Assembly (NCBI GenBank): GCA_002435755.1
Contig: DIYH01000036.1
Location: forward strand, 29,483 to 93,482
From: Flammeovirgaceae bacterium UBA6059
GTDB lineage: Bacteria; Bacteroidota; Bacteroidia; Cytophagales; Cyclobacteriaceae
Direction of reading: 5' to 3'
DNA length: 64,000 bases
The notes under the pieces were generated by a model. It saw only the letters and a list, made by a program, of their open reading frames with translations, had not been told where the DNA came from and searched no databases. Of this stretch, positions 51,265-61,078 are shown piece after piece; position 1 is the first letter of the stretch, and every line of letters begins with the position of its first letter. A program made the translations under genes and the position numbers.

Positions 51265-54200
51265 CTAAACCAACTCCCTCAAATCAACAGGCACTACACG
51301 ACTCACACCTTGCTCCACCATGGTGATGCCGTAGATGATATCTGTACTTGCCATGGTGCGCTTGTTGTGGGTCACGATGATGAACTGTGAGTCGGCACTA
51401 AAGGTCTTGATGATGTTATTGAACTTGTCAATGTTAGCATCATCAAGAGGGGCGTCCACTTCATCGAAAATACAGAAGGGGGCGGGCTTAAGTAGGTAGA
51501 TGGCAAAGAGTAGGGAAGTAGCAGTCAGGGTCTTTTCTCCACCCGATAGCTGATTGATAGTCAACGGCCGCTTGCCTTTAGGTTTGGCAATGATATCGAT
51601 GCTGCTTTCTAATGGATCATCCGGGTTAGAGAGCTTAAGATCACAGTCATCTTCGTCAGTAAACAGTGATCGGAACACTTTGATGAAATTTGCCTTGATA
51701 TCTTCGAATGCTTCCAGGAAAGTAGTTTTTGCCACCTCATCAATTTCGGAGATCGTATTGAGCAGCGATTCTTTAGCCTTTATTAGGTCTTCTTTTTCCT
51801 TAATGATGAAGTCGTAGCGCTCTTTGATTTCCTCAAAAGCTTCCATTGCCATTGGGTTGATGGGCCCCATATTGCCCAACCTGTTTTTGAGCTTGTCCAC
51901 TTTCGTTTTTAGCTCCTCTTCATCCAGATCAGCCGGAAGTACGTCCGCTTCTTCCAGTTCCTCAACCTTAATATTGAATTCTACGGATAAACGTTCCTGT
52001 ATAGAATTCAGCTGCAGTTTAGACTCAGTAAGCTGGGTCTGTAGTTGCATAAGTAGTGCATCTGCATTCTCACGCAATCGCTGGATATCACGCTCGGCTT
52101 TTTCTGCTTCATCGATAGCACCACGTCCGGCGTAATATTCCTTTTCTGCTTCGTTGACGCCCTTTTCGATGCTCTCTTTTTCGGCATACATCGCCACTAA
52201 TTCCTCATCGTTGGTTTCAGCATTTGATACCAGCTGCTTTACTTCATCATCTGTCTTCTTTAACTCACCGCTGTTTTTTTCGATGCGCTGCTTACTAGAG
52301 TCAAAAGTGGTTTGCTTAAAGCTGATCTCCTGGCTGATACTATTGACTTTATTCTCCTGTTGATGAAAGAGGATATTCTCCTGGTTGAAAGCTCCAGATT
52401 TTTCCGATAGGAGATCATTGTAAGTAGACAATTCCTCACTAGATAAGTTATAAGTCTCCTCAATGGAGGTCAACTGGGACTGTCCATCTTCAGTCAGAGG
52501 TTTGAGTTCCTCAAGCTCCTCGCTTAACAGCGAAATACGCTCCTGGATGTCCTCACGCTTGGAGGTGTTAGTTGATAGCAAGTCATAGTATTGCTCTTTT
52601 TTAGTCTTAACAGAAATATATTCTTCGTTAAGCAATCTTGCTTCTTGGCGGACCTTTTCCAGTTCCTCAGCATGGGTGCTGGCCTTGAGTTGTTCTAGGT
52701 CATCCTGTTTGTCTGCCAGGTTCTGCTTGACTTCCTCAAGTTTCGCAGAGAGCTTCTTGATCTCAGCAGAGAGCTTCTCAAGGTTTTTTGCACGACCAAT
52801 TCGCTTACCTTCAAACAGCCCAACAGACCCACCTGAAATACTGTACTGTCGCTTGATCACCTTGCCATTTTGAGTGATCAGTACTGCATCATCTTCCTCC
52901 GGTAGGTCCGTGTGGTGATTAGAAGAGATATATACATTGTCAAGAATATGCTGCACGAGTTTGCGATAGCGAGGCTCAAACTCTACCACCTCAGTGGCAG
53001 GCAGGGCATCTTTAATGATCCTTGAGGCAGTAGGCTTGAAGTGCTGGAAGTTTTCCAGAATAAAAAAATGAGCCTTACCTTTTGCCGCGTCCGAGAGCAA
53101 GTTGATGGCCTCAAATGCCTGCGCTTCTGTATCTACGATGTAGTAATTCATCACAGGCTCGAGGAAGTTCTCGATGGTAACGCGATACTCCTCAGGACAA
53201 GCAATGATGTCTGACAGGAGAGGGGCATTTTTACCCCATTTGGATTGTTTCTTCAAAAACTTGATGGCCTCAGGGAAGCCCTCAAGATTGTCAACAAGAG
53301 ATTTGGTCAGGTTGTACTCGTTTTGTCTTGCATCTAGCTTGCGATTCGTAGTGCTCAGTTCTTCGCGGATAACCTCAATCGTTTTTTGCGTCTGCTCGAT
53401 TCTGGACTTTAAGTCTTCCTCTTTGACTTTCAGTTTTTCGAATTCTGCATCCTTCTTCTCTTTGTCAGCAGTTAAAGATTTTAGCTTGTTTTCAAACTCT
53501 TCAAGGCTTGCTGACTGGCTCGAGCTATCTTCTGCCGCCTTTTCTAATTCCTGCTTTAGGGTATTGAGTTGTATCTGCTTGATTTCAAGAGACTTGTTTG
53601 CCTGGTAGTAAGCTTCTTGTTTGTCTTTAAGTTCAACGGCAAGCTGCTCGACTTTGGAGCGGTGGGCTATGGTTTGTTCTTTTTGGAGTTCGTAGCTCTC
53701 TTTGAGTTGCTCGAGCCTACCGGAAATCTCCGCAAGGATCTTATCAGCAGTTCGCTTTTCCTGCTCCAGGCTACTGATAGAGAAAGCCGCACGTTCATTG
53801 CTCTTACGGTCCTGCTCTATTTGCTCCCTTAACGTAGCAGCACGATCATTTAGGAAACGCAGGCGCTCATTCTTGATCTTTTTTTCACTCTCATATTGCC
53901 TGATGCGATTAACATGCTCATTGAGTGTTTTTTGCCTTGAGGAGAGCAGCTTTTCCCTGTCGATCAGGTCCCTTTTTGCTGCTTCTATAGCGGCTTCTTT
54001 CTCAGCCATTTGCTTGGTCAGGTTGACCTTTCGATCATTTTCCTGATCGATTTGAGTCTGAAGGTTCTTAAAAACCTCTTTTTGACGTGCCATACCCAAT
54101 TGCGCTAGCTGGACACTTAGTCGCTTATACTCCTCTTTGATCTCATAGTAGCGCTTGGCCTGTTTCGCCTGCTTCTCAAGTGATTTGAGGTTCTTTCCTA

Positions 54201-54792
54201 TCTCAAAGAGCAGGTCCTCGACCCGGTCCAGGTCTGCATCTGTATCTGATAATTTCTTTAGGGTTTCCTTCTTGCGGATCTTAAATTTAGAGATGCCTGC
54301 TGCTTCTTCGAATAATCCGCGACGGCTGTTGTCCTTGTCATTGAGGATGTCATCGACCATTTTGAGCTCGATGATGGCGTAGCTGTTACTGGCGATCCCT
54401 GTGTCGAGAAAGAGATTGGTAATGTCCTTGAGCCTGCAGGCCACACCATTAAGAAGATATTCGCTATCACCAGATCTATAGTAGCGTCGGGTGATGGTCA
54501 CATTGGAGTACTCGGTAGGGAGCAGGTTCTTGGTATTGTCAAAAGCCAAGGAGACTTCAGCCATTTGCAATGCCTTTCTTGACTTTGTGCCATTGAAGAT
54601 GATGTTTTCCATCTTCTCTGATCTCAGCATTCGCGTCTTTTGCTCACCGAGGACCCAACGAATGGCGTCTACAACGTTAGATTTTCCACAGCCATTGGGA
54701 CCAACTATACCAGTAATTCCCTCATCAAAGTTGATGACAATCTTATCTCCAAAACTCTTGAATCCCTTGATCTCTAATCTCGTCAGCTGCAT
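51265..54792 (-). CDS. smc: chromosome segregation ATPase SMC
   Basis: I start at the ATG at 54792, which gives the standard MQLTRLEIKGFKSFGDKIVI; an upstream in-frame start would overlap the divergent gene and adds non-family sequence. The 1175 residues match the family length. Walker A is GPNGCGKSN (31-39). Long coiled coils flank a hinge (about 510-680), and the C-terminal head has LSGGEKTLTATSLLFAIYLL and Walker B PFCIFDEVDAPLDD. SMC entraps and organises DNA with ScpAB, which are not nearby. A QLSGG signature is intact, so the ATPase should work. Confidence 0.97.
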   Translation of the reverse strand: MQLTRLEIKGFKSFGDKIVINFDEGITGIVGPNGCGKSNVVDAIRWVLGEQKTRMLRSEKMENIIFNGTKSRKALQMAEVSLAFDNTKNLLPTEYSNVTITRRYYRSGDSEYLLNGVACRLKDITNLFLDTGIASNSYAIIELKMVDDILNDKDNSRRGLFEEAAGISKFKIRKKETLKKLSDTDADLDRVEDLLFEIGKNLKSLEKQAKQAKRYYEIKEEYKRLSVQLAQLGMARQKEVFKNLQTQIDQENDRKVNLTKQMAEKEAAIEAAKRDLIDREKLLSSRQKTLNEHVNRIRQYESEKKIKNERLRFLNDRAATLREQIEQDRKSNERAAFSISSLEQEKRTADKILAEISGRLEQLKESYELQKEQTIAHRSKVEQLAVELKDKQEAYYQANKSLEIKQIQLNTLKQELEKAAEDSSSQSASLEEFENKLKSLTADKEKKDAEFEKLKVKEEDLKSRIEQTQKTIEVIREELSTTNRKLDARQNEYNLTKSLVDNLEGFPEAIKFLKKQSKWGKNAPLLSDIIACPEEYRVTIENFLEPVMNYYIVDTEAQAFEAINLLSDAAKGKAHFFILENFQHFKPTASRIIKDALPATEVVEFEPRYRKLVQHILDNVYISSNHHTDLPEEDDAVLITQNGKVIKRQYSISGGSVGLFEGKRIGRAKNLEKLSAEIKKLSAKLEEVKQNLADKQDDLEQLKASTHAEELEKVRQEARLLNEEYISVKTKKEQYYDLLSTNTSKREDIQERISLLSEELEELKPLTEDGQSQLTSIEETYNLSSEELSTYNDLLSEKSGAFNQENILFHQQENKVNSISQEISFKQTTFDSSKQRIEKNSGELKKTDDEVKQLVSNAETNDEELVAMYAEKESIEKGVNEAEKEYYAGRGAIDEAEKAERDIQRLRENADALLMQLQTQLTESKLQLNSIQERLSVEFNIKVEELEEADVLPADLDEEELKTKVDKLKNRLGNMGPINPMAMEAFEEIKERYDFIIKEKEDLIKAKESLLNTISEIDEVAKTTFLEAFEDIKANFIKVFRSLFTDEDDCDLKLSNPDDPLESSIDIIAKPKGKRPLTINQLSGGEKTLTATSLLFAIYLLKPAPFCIFDEVDAPLDDANIDKFNNIIKTFSADSQFIIVTHNKRTMASTDIIYGITMVEQGVSRVVPVDLRELV

Positions 54793-54860
54793 TAAATGAC
54801 TCTCCCTGTAAATGTGTGTGAGGCCGACAAATTTAGAATTTAATTCGATATTTTTAAGCC

Positions 54861-55406
54861 ATGGATGACTTTCAGACCATACTCTACATCGTCGTTGGAT
54901 TACTCTACTTTTTGTCCCGTGGGTTGAAGAAAAAGAAGCCTCCCGTGAAGCCAAATCGTCCTTCCGGGGATGTGGCTGAAGAACAGGGGCAGGGTAGCGC
55001 TCCCAGACCACTTACATTTGAAGAGTTACTGAGAGAGTTTACAGAAGGTAAGCAGGACAAAGAGGAAGACGAGCATACACCACCACCTGCAAAAGAGATC
55101 GAACCTTCAAGAAGAAGTACATCCCCGCTGACCTCTCGCCGTGAGGAAGATGATGACGAGATCAGACAACCGGCCAGAAGAAGATTTGCAGATGAAGACT
55201 CTAGGCGAATATATCAAGAGTCCATTAAATCTGCTGAAAACCTTAAATCCGATCACTCTTCTCAACCGGAGTATGGTTTTAAGAGATACGAAGACCATAG
55301 CGACGAAGAGACCACCGTAGGCGCAGAAATAGCAGATATATTAAAGGAAGAGGATGGTGCCAGAAAGGCGATCATCTTATCAGAGATATTGAACCGCAAG
55401 TACTAG
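54861..55406 (+). CDS. single-pass membrane protein with charged disordered tail
   Basis: The 181-residue protein has one membrane segment (FQTILYIVVGLLYFLSRGL, about 4-22), a KKKKPP anchor and a long disordered, charged region with RREEDDDE. The end (EIADILKEEDGARKAIILSE then ILNRKY) is a helix seen in a common group of short Bacteroidota membrane proteins near SMC genes. The function is unknown. It diverges from smc with a 68-base gap, and the J-domain gene follows after 65 bases. Confidence 0.8.
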   Translation: MDDFQTILYIVVGLLYFLSRGLKKKKPPVKPNRPSGDVAEEQGQGSAPRPLTFEELLREFTEGKQDKEEDEHTPPPAKEIEPSRRSTSPLTSRREEDDDEIRQPARRRFADEDSRRIYQESIKSAENLKSDHSSQPEYGFKRYEDHSDEETTVGAEIADILKEEDGARKAIILSEILNRKY

Positions 55407-55471
55407 TTTCCTGATAAGGGCCAATCAAAACCACGCTGAGCGACATCTGGCTCGAGCAAAAACGAGGTAGG

Positions 55472-56266
55472 ATGAAAAACGAATACCTCGAAATACTAGA
55501 ACTTTCTCCAGGTGCAACTGAAAAGGAGGTCAAGACAGCCTACCGACGACTGTCTAAACAGTATCACCCTGATGTAAGCACAGACCCGGAGGCCAAAGAG
55601 AAGTTCATTGTTATTACAGAGGCTTACAACTTCCTAACTTCAGTTGGCCCTTCACCAAGGGCAGAGCGGGTTACCTACGATTATGATCCTCATGCGGCTG
55701 CATATGAGCGCCAGCGCAAAGAAGCCAGACAAAGAGCATGGCGTAGGGCAAAGGAAGTAGAACGCATGCAACAAGTCCTCATGAAAAGGATACTGGACGG
55801 TTTCATGTATCTGGGTGGCTTGATCGTATTATTCAACTTAACTCTGGCGGTTGACTATTTACTCCCCAGAGAAAAGATAAATGAGCGGGTAATAGAGATG
55901 CGCAATATTGTCGAGCGTGGTAGAGGAAGGGTATATTATCGATATGACGAGATTGTATTTCAGCAGCACATCATGCGTTTTGATAAACATACACTAAAAG
56001 ATCTCGATATCAGCGGCCAGGCTTTGATGACACGTACGCTACTCTGGCAGAAGCCAATGGAGGTGGACCTGGCGACTGCCGCGGGATCAGTGCGACTATT
56101 TCAGTTCTATAATATTTACCGTGTGTTTGGGTACATTATACCGGCCATGTTCCTGGTCGTTTACCTTTATCTATACCATATGAAGACATTAGATTCCAAG
56201 CTGACGCTTGCCATAGTTATGCTTTTTCTTTTCGTTGTTCAATTAGTGATATTCTTTGGCTTTTAA
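55472..56266 (+). CDS. membrane-anchored J-domain protein
   Basis: The 264-residue protein begins with a J domain (1-65): YLEILELSPGATEKEVKTAY then QYHPDVS, where HPD is at residues 32-34, so it should stimulate a DnaK ATPase. A basic helix follows (about 75-105), then a membrane segment (FMYLGGLIVLFNLTLAVDYL, about 108-128), an external loop and two more segments near 215-262 (MFLVVYLYLYHM, LAIVMLFLFVVQLVIFFGF). It is a type III J protein that would recruit DnaK to the membrane. The substrate is unknown. Confidence 0.92.
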   Translation: MKNEYLEILELSPGATEKEVKTAYRRLSKQYHPDVSTDPEAKEKFIVITEAYNFLTSVGPSPRAERVTYDYDPHAAAYERQRKEARQRAWRRAKEVERMQQVLMKRILDGFMYLGGLIVLFNLTLAVDYLLPREKINERVIEMRNIVERGRGRVYYRYDEIVFQQHIMRFDKHTLKDLDISGQALMTRTLLWQKPMEVDLATAAGSVRLFQFYNIYRVFGYIIPAMFLVVYLYLYHMKTLDSKLTLAIVMLFLFVVQLVIFFGF

Positions 56267-56341
56267 TCATCATCAGCTTGTCAAATACAGTTAAAGTATC
56301 ATTCTGATTCGTGCTAACTTGAGCACTCTTAAACTTATCCC

Positions 56342-59041
56342 ATGAAGACATTAACTACTTTTTTAGTACTCTTACTATCCATTTCTGTCCAGGCTCAAGA
56401 CCTATGGACTCCAGAAGAGATCATTAATACCAAATATGTCACTAATCCAGTTTTTTCACCAGATGGAAATTTGGTGGTCTGGACCCAACGAAGGGGCTTG
56501 AAGAAGGAGGACAAGTTTGTTAATGATCTTCATATGGCAAGGTTGAATATGAAGAAGGATGGAAAGATGAGGACCTTTAGGTTAACGACAAGTGATGAAA
56601 ATGACTTTAGCCCGCTTTTTAGTGACGACAGTGAACAGCTCTACTTCCTCTCGTCCAGGGAGAAAGGCAAAGTACTTTGGCGGCTTAACCTGCTAGGAGG
56701 AGAGCCGGAAGAGGTCCACAAGTTCGAGAATGGAATTAGTAGTATTTCATGGCTCAAGCCTGGAGTACTTGCTTACACTTCTAATGAAGGTAAATCACTC
56801 TATGAGATAGAAAACGAAAAGGACAATACGCTAATTGTTGAAGACACGGCTCACTGGAAACCAAGCCGTGTTTACAGTTTTGATGTTGAGAAGAAAGAAA
56901 TCAACAGACTAACTGATAATCGGTTTCAGGTACGTCAATATGCTTCATCGAAAGATGGTAAATACCTTGTATATCAATTGATTATGAGTCCTGATTACGG
57001 TGTGGATGGAAACCCAAAACCGCAGATCTACCTTAAGAATCTAGAGACAGGAGATGAGACGCGTATTCTTGAAGGTATGCAAGAGCCCGGCCGATTCAAG
57101 TTTACCAATAGCGGAAGTGGCTTCTACTTCGCTGCTGTCAAATCATCCAATCCTGAGTGGAATGGAGCGGGTATCAATGAACTATACTTCTTCAATCCGT
57201 CTAGTATGGACTACACCAAAGTTGATCTACAATGGCAGAATGGCATGAGTAACTACTGGCTGTCAGGAGATAATGTCGTGGCTCAACTAGCTAATGGTCC
57301 ATTGTATGAAGTCGCTTACTATGGTAAGTCTGGATTGAACTGGACCAAGTTAGCACTGGATTTTGGATCTGATAAAGCGAATCATGTAGCGATTTCCACG
57401 GTAAGTGAACAAGGGACTAAGGTTGCCTTTAGCTACTCGACTGCATCGAGCCTACCGGAATACTATGTCGCAAACATCTCAAAAGGTCGCAGAGGTACTG
57501 GTATAACTGGCATGGAAGAGTTTACCAGTTTAAACGAAAACCTCAAGAAGAAGCCGATTGCCAGGTCAGAGATCATTTATTGGACAGGGGCCAATGATGA
57601 GGAAGTGAATGGCATTCTTTATTACCCGAAAGGTTATGAAGAAGGTAGGAAATATCCTTTGGTACTTTCAATCCATGGCGGCCCAACCGGAGTGGACAGA
57701 GATGCCTGGTCAGAGCGTTGGTCCACTTATCCTCAGATCTACACAGACAAAAGAGCTTTTGTGCTGAAGCCAAACTATCATGGTTCCGGAAGCCATAGCC
57801 TTGAGTTCATAGAGTCGATCAAAGATGGTAACTACTATCACCTGGAGCAGATCGACATCTACAATGGTATCCAGCACCTCAACGAAAAGGGGATGATCGA
57901 CATGGATAAATTAGGTACTATGGGTTGGTCCAATGGGGCCATCCTTACTACCTGGATGACCCTGAAATACCCTGATATGTTCAAAGTGGCAGCTCCAGGC
58001 GCTGGTGATATTAACTGGACTTCTGACTATGGCACCTGCCAATTTGGTGTGACGTTCGACCAGAGTTATTTCGGTGGTGCACCCTGGGATGATATGAATG
58101 GCAAGCACTACAACGAATGGTACATCAACAACTCCCCAATTTTCGAAATTGAGAAAATAAAGACCCCAACAATCATTTTTCACGGTAGTGAGGATAGGGC
58201 CGTACCGAGGGATCAGGGATGGGAATACTATCGAGGATTGCAACAAGTAGGTGTCGCTCCTGTGAAGTTCTTATGGTTCCCAGGTCAGCCGCATGGATTG
58301 CAGAAGATCACACACCAGTTACGCAAGATGAAAGAAGAGATCAAGTGGATTGACAAATACCTGTTTGAAAAAGAAGATGAGCGTAATGAATCGCTCAAAC
58401 CTGAGAGTCCACTGGCCACACAAATCATGCTGGCAAAAAGCAAAGGTGAAGACGGTCGTTACGGCGTTATGGCAGGAGGGGTATTAATACCAGAAGTGAT
58501 TGAATTGGGAGAGGATACTATTGCGGTAGGTCGCTTTGAAGTGACCATGGCACAATATCATGCCTATACCGGGAATGAGTATGATGCGGCTAGCGCAAAC
58601 ATGCCTGTTACAGGATTGGCTCAAGCTGATATCGAAGGTTACCTGGGCTGGTTATCGGAGAAGACAGGGGTGACTTACAGACTTCCCAATGAAAAAGAAG
58701 CTGAGAAACTACATCAATTGGGTCGTAAGAAGGCCAAGGGGCAGAACAATCTTAATTTCTGGGCAGGATATGAGTTGACGGCTACAGATGTAGATTCGTT
58801 AACTCCAGAGTTAGATAAGCTCGGTAATGATCTAATGAAGACTGTAGGAAGTCATCCGTCTATAGAAGTAAAAGAGAAGCTTATGATCTTTGATCTTGGA
58901 GGTAATGCTTCGGAGTACTTCATGGATAATGGGCAGTTGGACACATATGATTATAGTGCCTATGATTTTGTTGATCCTTATGATCAATCGAGCTCAGGAA
59001 GCGCTAAGTATGCAGGCATCAGAGTAGTACGGGAAAAATAA
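56342..59041 (+). CDS. S9 prolyl-oligopeptidase fused to a formylglycine-enzyme-like domain
   Basis: The 899-residue protein starts with a signal peptide (KTLTTFLVLLLSISVQA). A beta-propeller (about 20-410; SPDGNLVVWTQ, FTSDGS-like WD/TolB repeats) precedes an alpha/beta-hydrolase domain (about 410-690). Ser530 in GTMGWSNGA, Asp618 in GSEDRAVP and His651 in GQPHGL form the catalytic triad. From about residue 705 the protein has RYGVMAGGVLIPEVIELGED, FEVTMAQYHAYTG, TGVTYRLPNEKEAEKL and LGGNASEYFMDNG, then YAGIRVVREK. That is a short FGE-sulfatase-type (SUMF1) domain. It is likely a binding module, not an enzyme. Confidence 0.93.
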   Translation: MKTLTTFLVLLLSISVQAQDLWTPEEIINTKYVTNPVFSPDGNLVVWTQRRGLKKEDKFVNDLHMARLNMKKDGKMRTFRLTTSDENDFSPLFSDDSEQLYFLSSREKGKVLWRLNLLGGEPEEVHKFENGISSISWLKPGVLAYTSNEGKSLYEIENEKDNTLIVEDTAHWKPSRVYSFDVEKKEINRLTDNRFQVRQYASSKDGKYLVYQLIMSPDYGVDGNPKPQIYLKNLETGDETRILEGMQEPGRFKFTNSGSGFYFAAVKSSNPEWNGAGINELYFFNPSSMDYTKVDLQWQNGMSNYWLSGDNVVAQLANGPLYEVAYYGKSGLNWTKLALDFGSDKANHVAISTVSEQGTKVAFSYSTASSLPEYYVANISKGRRGTGITGMEEFTSLNENLKKKPIARSEIIYWTGANDEEVNGILYYPKGYEEGRKYPLVLSIHGGPTGVDRDAWSERWSTYPQIYTDKRAFVLKPNYHGSGSHSLEFIESIKDGNYYHLEQIDIYNGIQHLNEKGMIDMDKLGTMGWSNGAILTTWMTLKYPDMFKVAAPGAGDINWTSDYGTCQFGVTFDQSYFGGAPWDDMNGKHYNEWYINNSPIFEIEKIKTPTIIFHGSEDRAVPRDQGWEYYRGLQQVGVAPVKFLWFPGQPHGLQKITHQLRKMKEEIKWIDKYLFEKEDERNESLKPESPLATQIMLAKSKGEDGRYGVMAGGVLIPEVIELGEDTIAVGRFEVTMAQYHAYTGNEYDAASANMPVTGLAQADIEGYLGWLSEKTGVTYRLPNEKEAEKLHQLGRKKAKGQNNLNFWAGYELTATDVDSLTPELDKLGNDLMKTVGSHPSIEVKEKLMIFDLGGNASEYFMDNGQLDTYDYSAYDFVDPYDQSSSGSAKYAGIRVVREK

Positions 59042-59264
59042 TGTGATGGAGTTTGGATCCTGATCAGTGCATTATCTGACTTAAAGAGATTCTTGTGCTA
59101 TTAAATATTTTGTATTGGATAACCTGCAAGGTGAGTATGTCTTGTTGGCACTAATAGTTAGATGGAAGGAGTTTTATTAAAGCCAACTCATCCTTCACCG
59201 CCATACATATAAAGTCAGGAGGAGGATTATTAGCTATCAACGATATTAGTTTAAAACCTCTCGT

Positions 59265-60884
59265 ATGAAAGCTATTCAACACCTACTCCTATCCCTACTT
59301 GTCATTGCTTTTCTGGGTTGTTCTCCTAATGAGACTACAAGCGGTCTTCGTTTTTCATTGTCATTTCCTCAGGAGTTAGCAGAAGGAACACTAACGGGTC
59401 GAATGTTTCTTTGCATTGCAAGAGATGATGAGGAGGAACCACGGCTCCAGGTCGGAAGGTATGGTGTGCAGGTCTTTGGGGAAGATTTCGAGAACTTGTC
59501 AGCTGGTGCTACCGTCGAGATATCAAATGAAACCCTGGGGTACCCGGTTGAGTGGTTAAAAGACTTACCCAAAGGTGACTACTACGTCCAAACTGTTGTA
59601 AGCAAATACACCAAGTTTGAGCGTGCTGACGGCCATACATTGTGGTTACACAATGATCAATGGGAGGGTCAAAACTGGAGAAAGTCCCCAGGAAATCTCT
59701 ACAGTGATGTGATGAAGTTGACTATCGATCCAAGTGAGGATCGTACGATAGAATTAGTTGCGAACAATGAGATTCCTCCGATTGAGATTCCCGAGGATAC
59801 AGAATGGGTGAAGAGGATAAAAATCCAAAGTGATATACTTACTGAGTTTTGGGGACAACCAATGTATTTAGGAGCGACCATCCTTCTTCCAAAAGGATAC
59901 GAGAGCAATCCAGACGCCTATTATCCTACCATATACCAGCAGGGTCATTTCTCATTGCGACCTCCGCTGAGGTTTCAGGAAGATCCTGAAAACGAACTGT
60001 ACCAAAGCTGGACTTCTGACGATTTCCCAAGGTTTCTTGCAGTTACGATCCAGCATCCAACACCCTATTTTGATGATAGCTATGCAGTTAATAGCGTTAA
60101 CAATGGGCCCTATGGAGATGCCATTCATGAAGAGCTCATTCCGAAAATTGAGGAAGAGTTCAGAACCATTTCCAAACCCTGGGCGCGACTTCTTACAGGC
60201 GGATCAACAGGAGGGTGGGAGAGTTTTGCCTTACAAGTATTCTACCCTGATTTTTATGGAGGTACCTGGTCTTTCGCACCGGATCCCCTGGACTTTAGGA
60301 ATGTGGAAGGCATCAATGTTTATGAGGATAAGAATGCTTTCTACAAGCAACACGAATGGTACAAGGTTCCCATCATCAATACCAGAAATCCAGAAACGGC
60401 AGAAGCTGTCTTGACTTCCGAACAACGAAATAGGATGGAGCTGGTCAATGGAACTAAAGGGCGGTCTGGGCAGCAATTGGATATCTGGAGCGCGGTATTT
60501 GGCCCTCTTGGTGAGGATGGATACTTTAAGCCACTTTTTAATAAGAGGACAGGTGAAATGGATTCAACTGTTGCCGAGTATTGGAAGGAAAATTATGATC
60601 TCAGGTACTATTTAGAACAGAACTGGGCAGAGATAGGTCCCAAGTTGGTGGGTAAGCTCCACCTTATTACAGGGCATATGGACAATTTCTACCTCAATCA
60701 AGGGGTGTATCATATGGAAGAATTCTTGGAGAGCACCCAAAACCCATATTACAGCGGGACGGTAACTTATGGCTCGAAGCAGAAAGGACATAGATGGAGA
60801 CCGTATTCGCAAGCAGAACTAGTCCAAAAGATGGCAGAGCATATTGAAAAAAATATGCCTGCAGGTACGATAGAGAGATACTGA
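59265..60884 (+). CDS. lipoprotein with a putative esterase (PF00756-like) domain
   Basis: The 539-residue protein has a lipoprotein leader ending AFLGC (Cys19). Residues 25-185 form an unknown beta-rich domain with an acid loop (ARDDEEEPRLQVGRYGVQVF). From about 195 the alpha/beta-hydrolase has YPTIYQQGHFS and LLTGGSTGGWESFALQVFYP, where Ser314 in GGSTGG is the nucleophile. YPDFYGGTWSFAPDPLDFRN matches the enterochelin-esterase-like group. The probable His is in KQKGHRW near the C-terminus. The ester substrate is unknown. It stands alone. Confidence 0.88.
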   Translation: MKAIQHLLLSLLVIAFLGCSPNETTSGLRFSLSFPQELAEGTLTGRMFLCIARDDEEEPRLQVGRYGVQVFGEDFENLSAGATVEISNETLGYPVEWLKDLPKGDYYVQTVVSKYTKFERADGHTLWLHNDQWEGQNWRKSPGNLYSDVMKLTIDPSEDRTIELVANNEIPPIEIPEDTEWVKRIKIQSDILTEFWGQPMYLGATILLPKGYESNPDAYYPTIYQQGHFSLRPPLRFQEDPENELYQSWTSDDFPRFLAVTIQHPTPYFDDSYAVNSVNNGPYGDAIHEELIPKIEEEFRTISKPWARLLTGGSTGGWESFALQVFYPDFYGGTWSFAPDPLDFRNVEGINVYEDKNAFYKQHEWYKVPIINTRNPETAEAVLTSEQRNRMELVNGTKGRSGQQLDIWSAVFGPLGEDGYFKPLFNKRTGEMDSTVAEYWKENYDLRYYLEQNWAEIGPKLVGKLHLITGHMDNFYLNQGVYHMEEFLESTQNPYYSGTVTYGSKQKGHRWRPYSQAELVQKMAEHIEKNMPAGTIERY

Positions 60885-60937
60885 TCACTTAAAACTTGTA
60901 CCTCGTAGATGAGCATAGAGAGTAAATTGATATTAAG

Positions 60938-60991
60938 AAGGTCTGTAGGGGGGCGTCAGACCTTACAAAAATTAGTTAGATAACTAACTAA
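60938..60991 (+). repeat. two hairpins between the esterase gene and korA
   Basis: AAGGTCTG pairs with CAGACCTT (60938-60945 and 60957-60964, 11-base loop). TTAGTTAG pairs with CTAACTAA (60972-60979 and 60984-60991, 4-base loop). ATTTTT-like bases follow shortly after. The first may terminate the esterase transcript and the second may act near the korA promoter. Confidence 0.6.
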
Positions 60992-61078
60992 AATCATTTT
61001 TGATGACGATGTGATAGTCTATCTATGGTTAATCATTGATTGCTATACAATTAGCAGTACTGTTAACCCAAAAAGACT

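Noticed and set aside
54793..55011. A 73-residue N-terminal extension of SMC
   Set aside because: It would overlap the divergent membrane-protein gene, and the standard start of SMC proteins is at the ATG at 54792.
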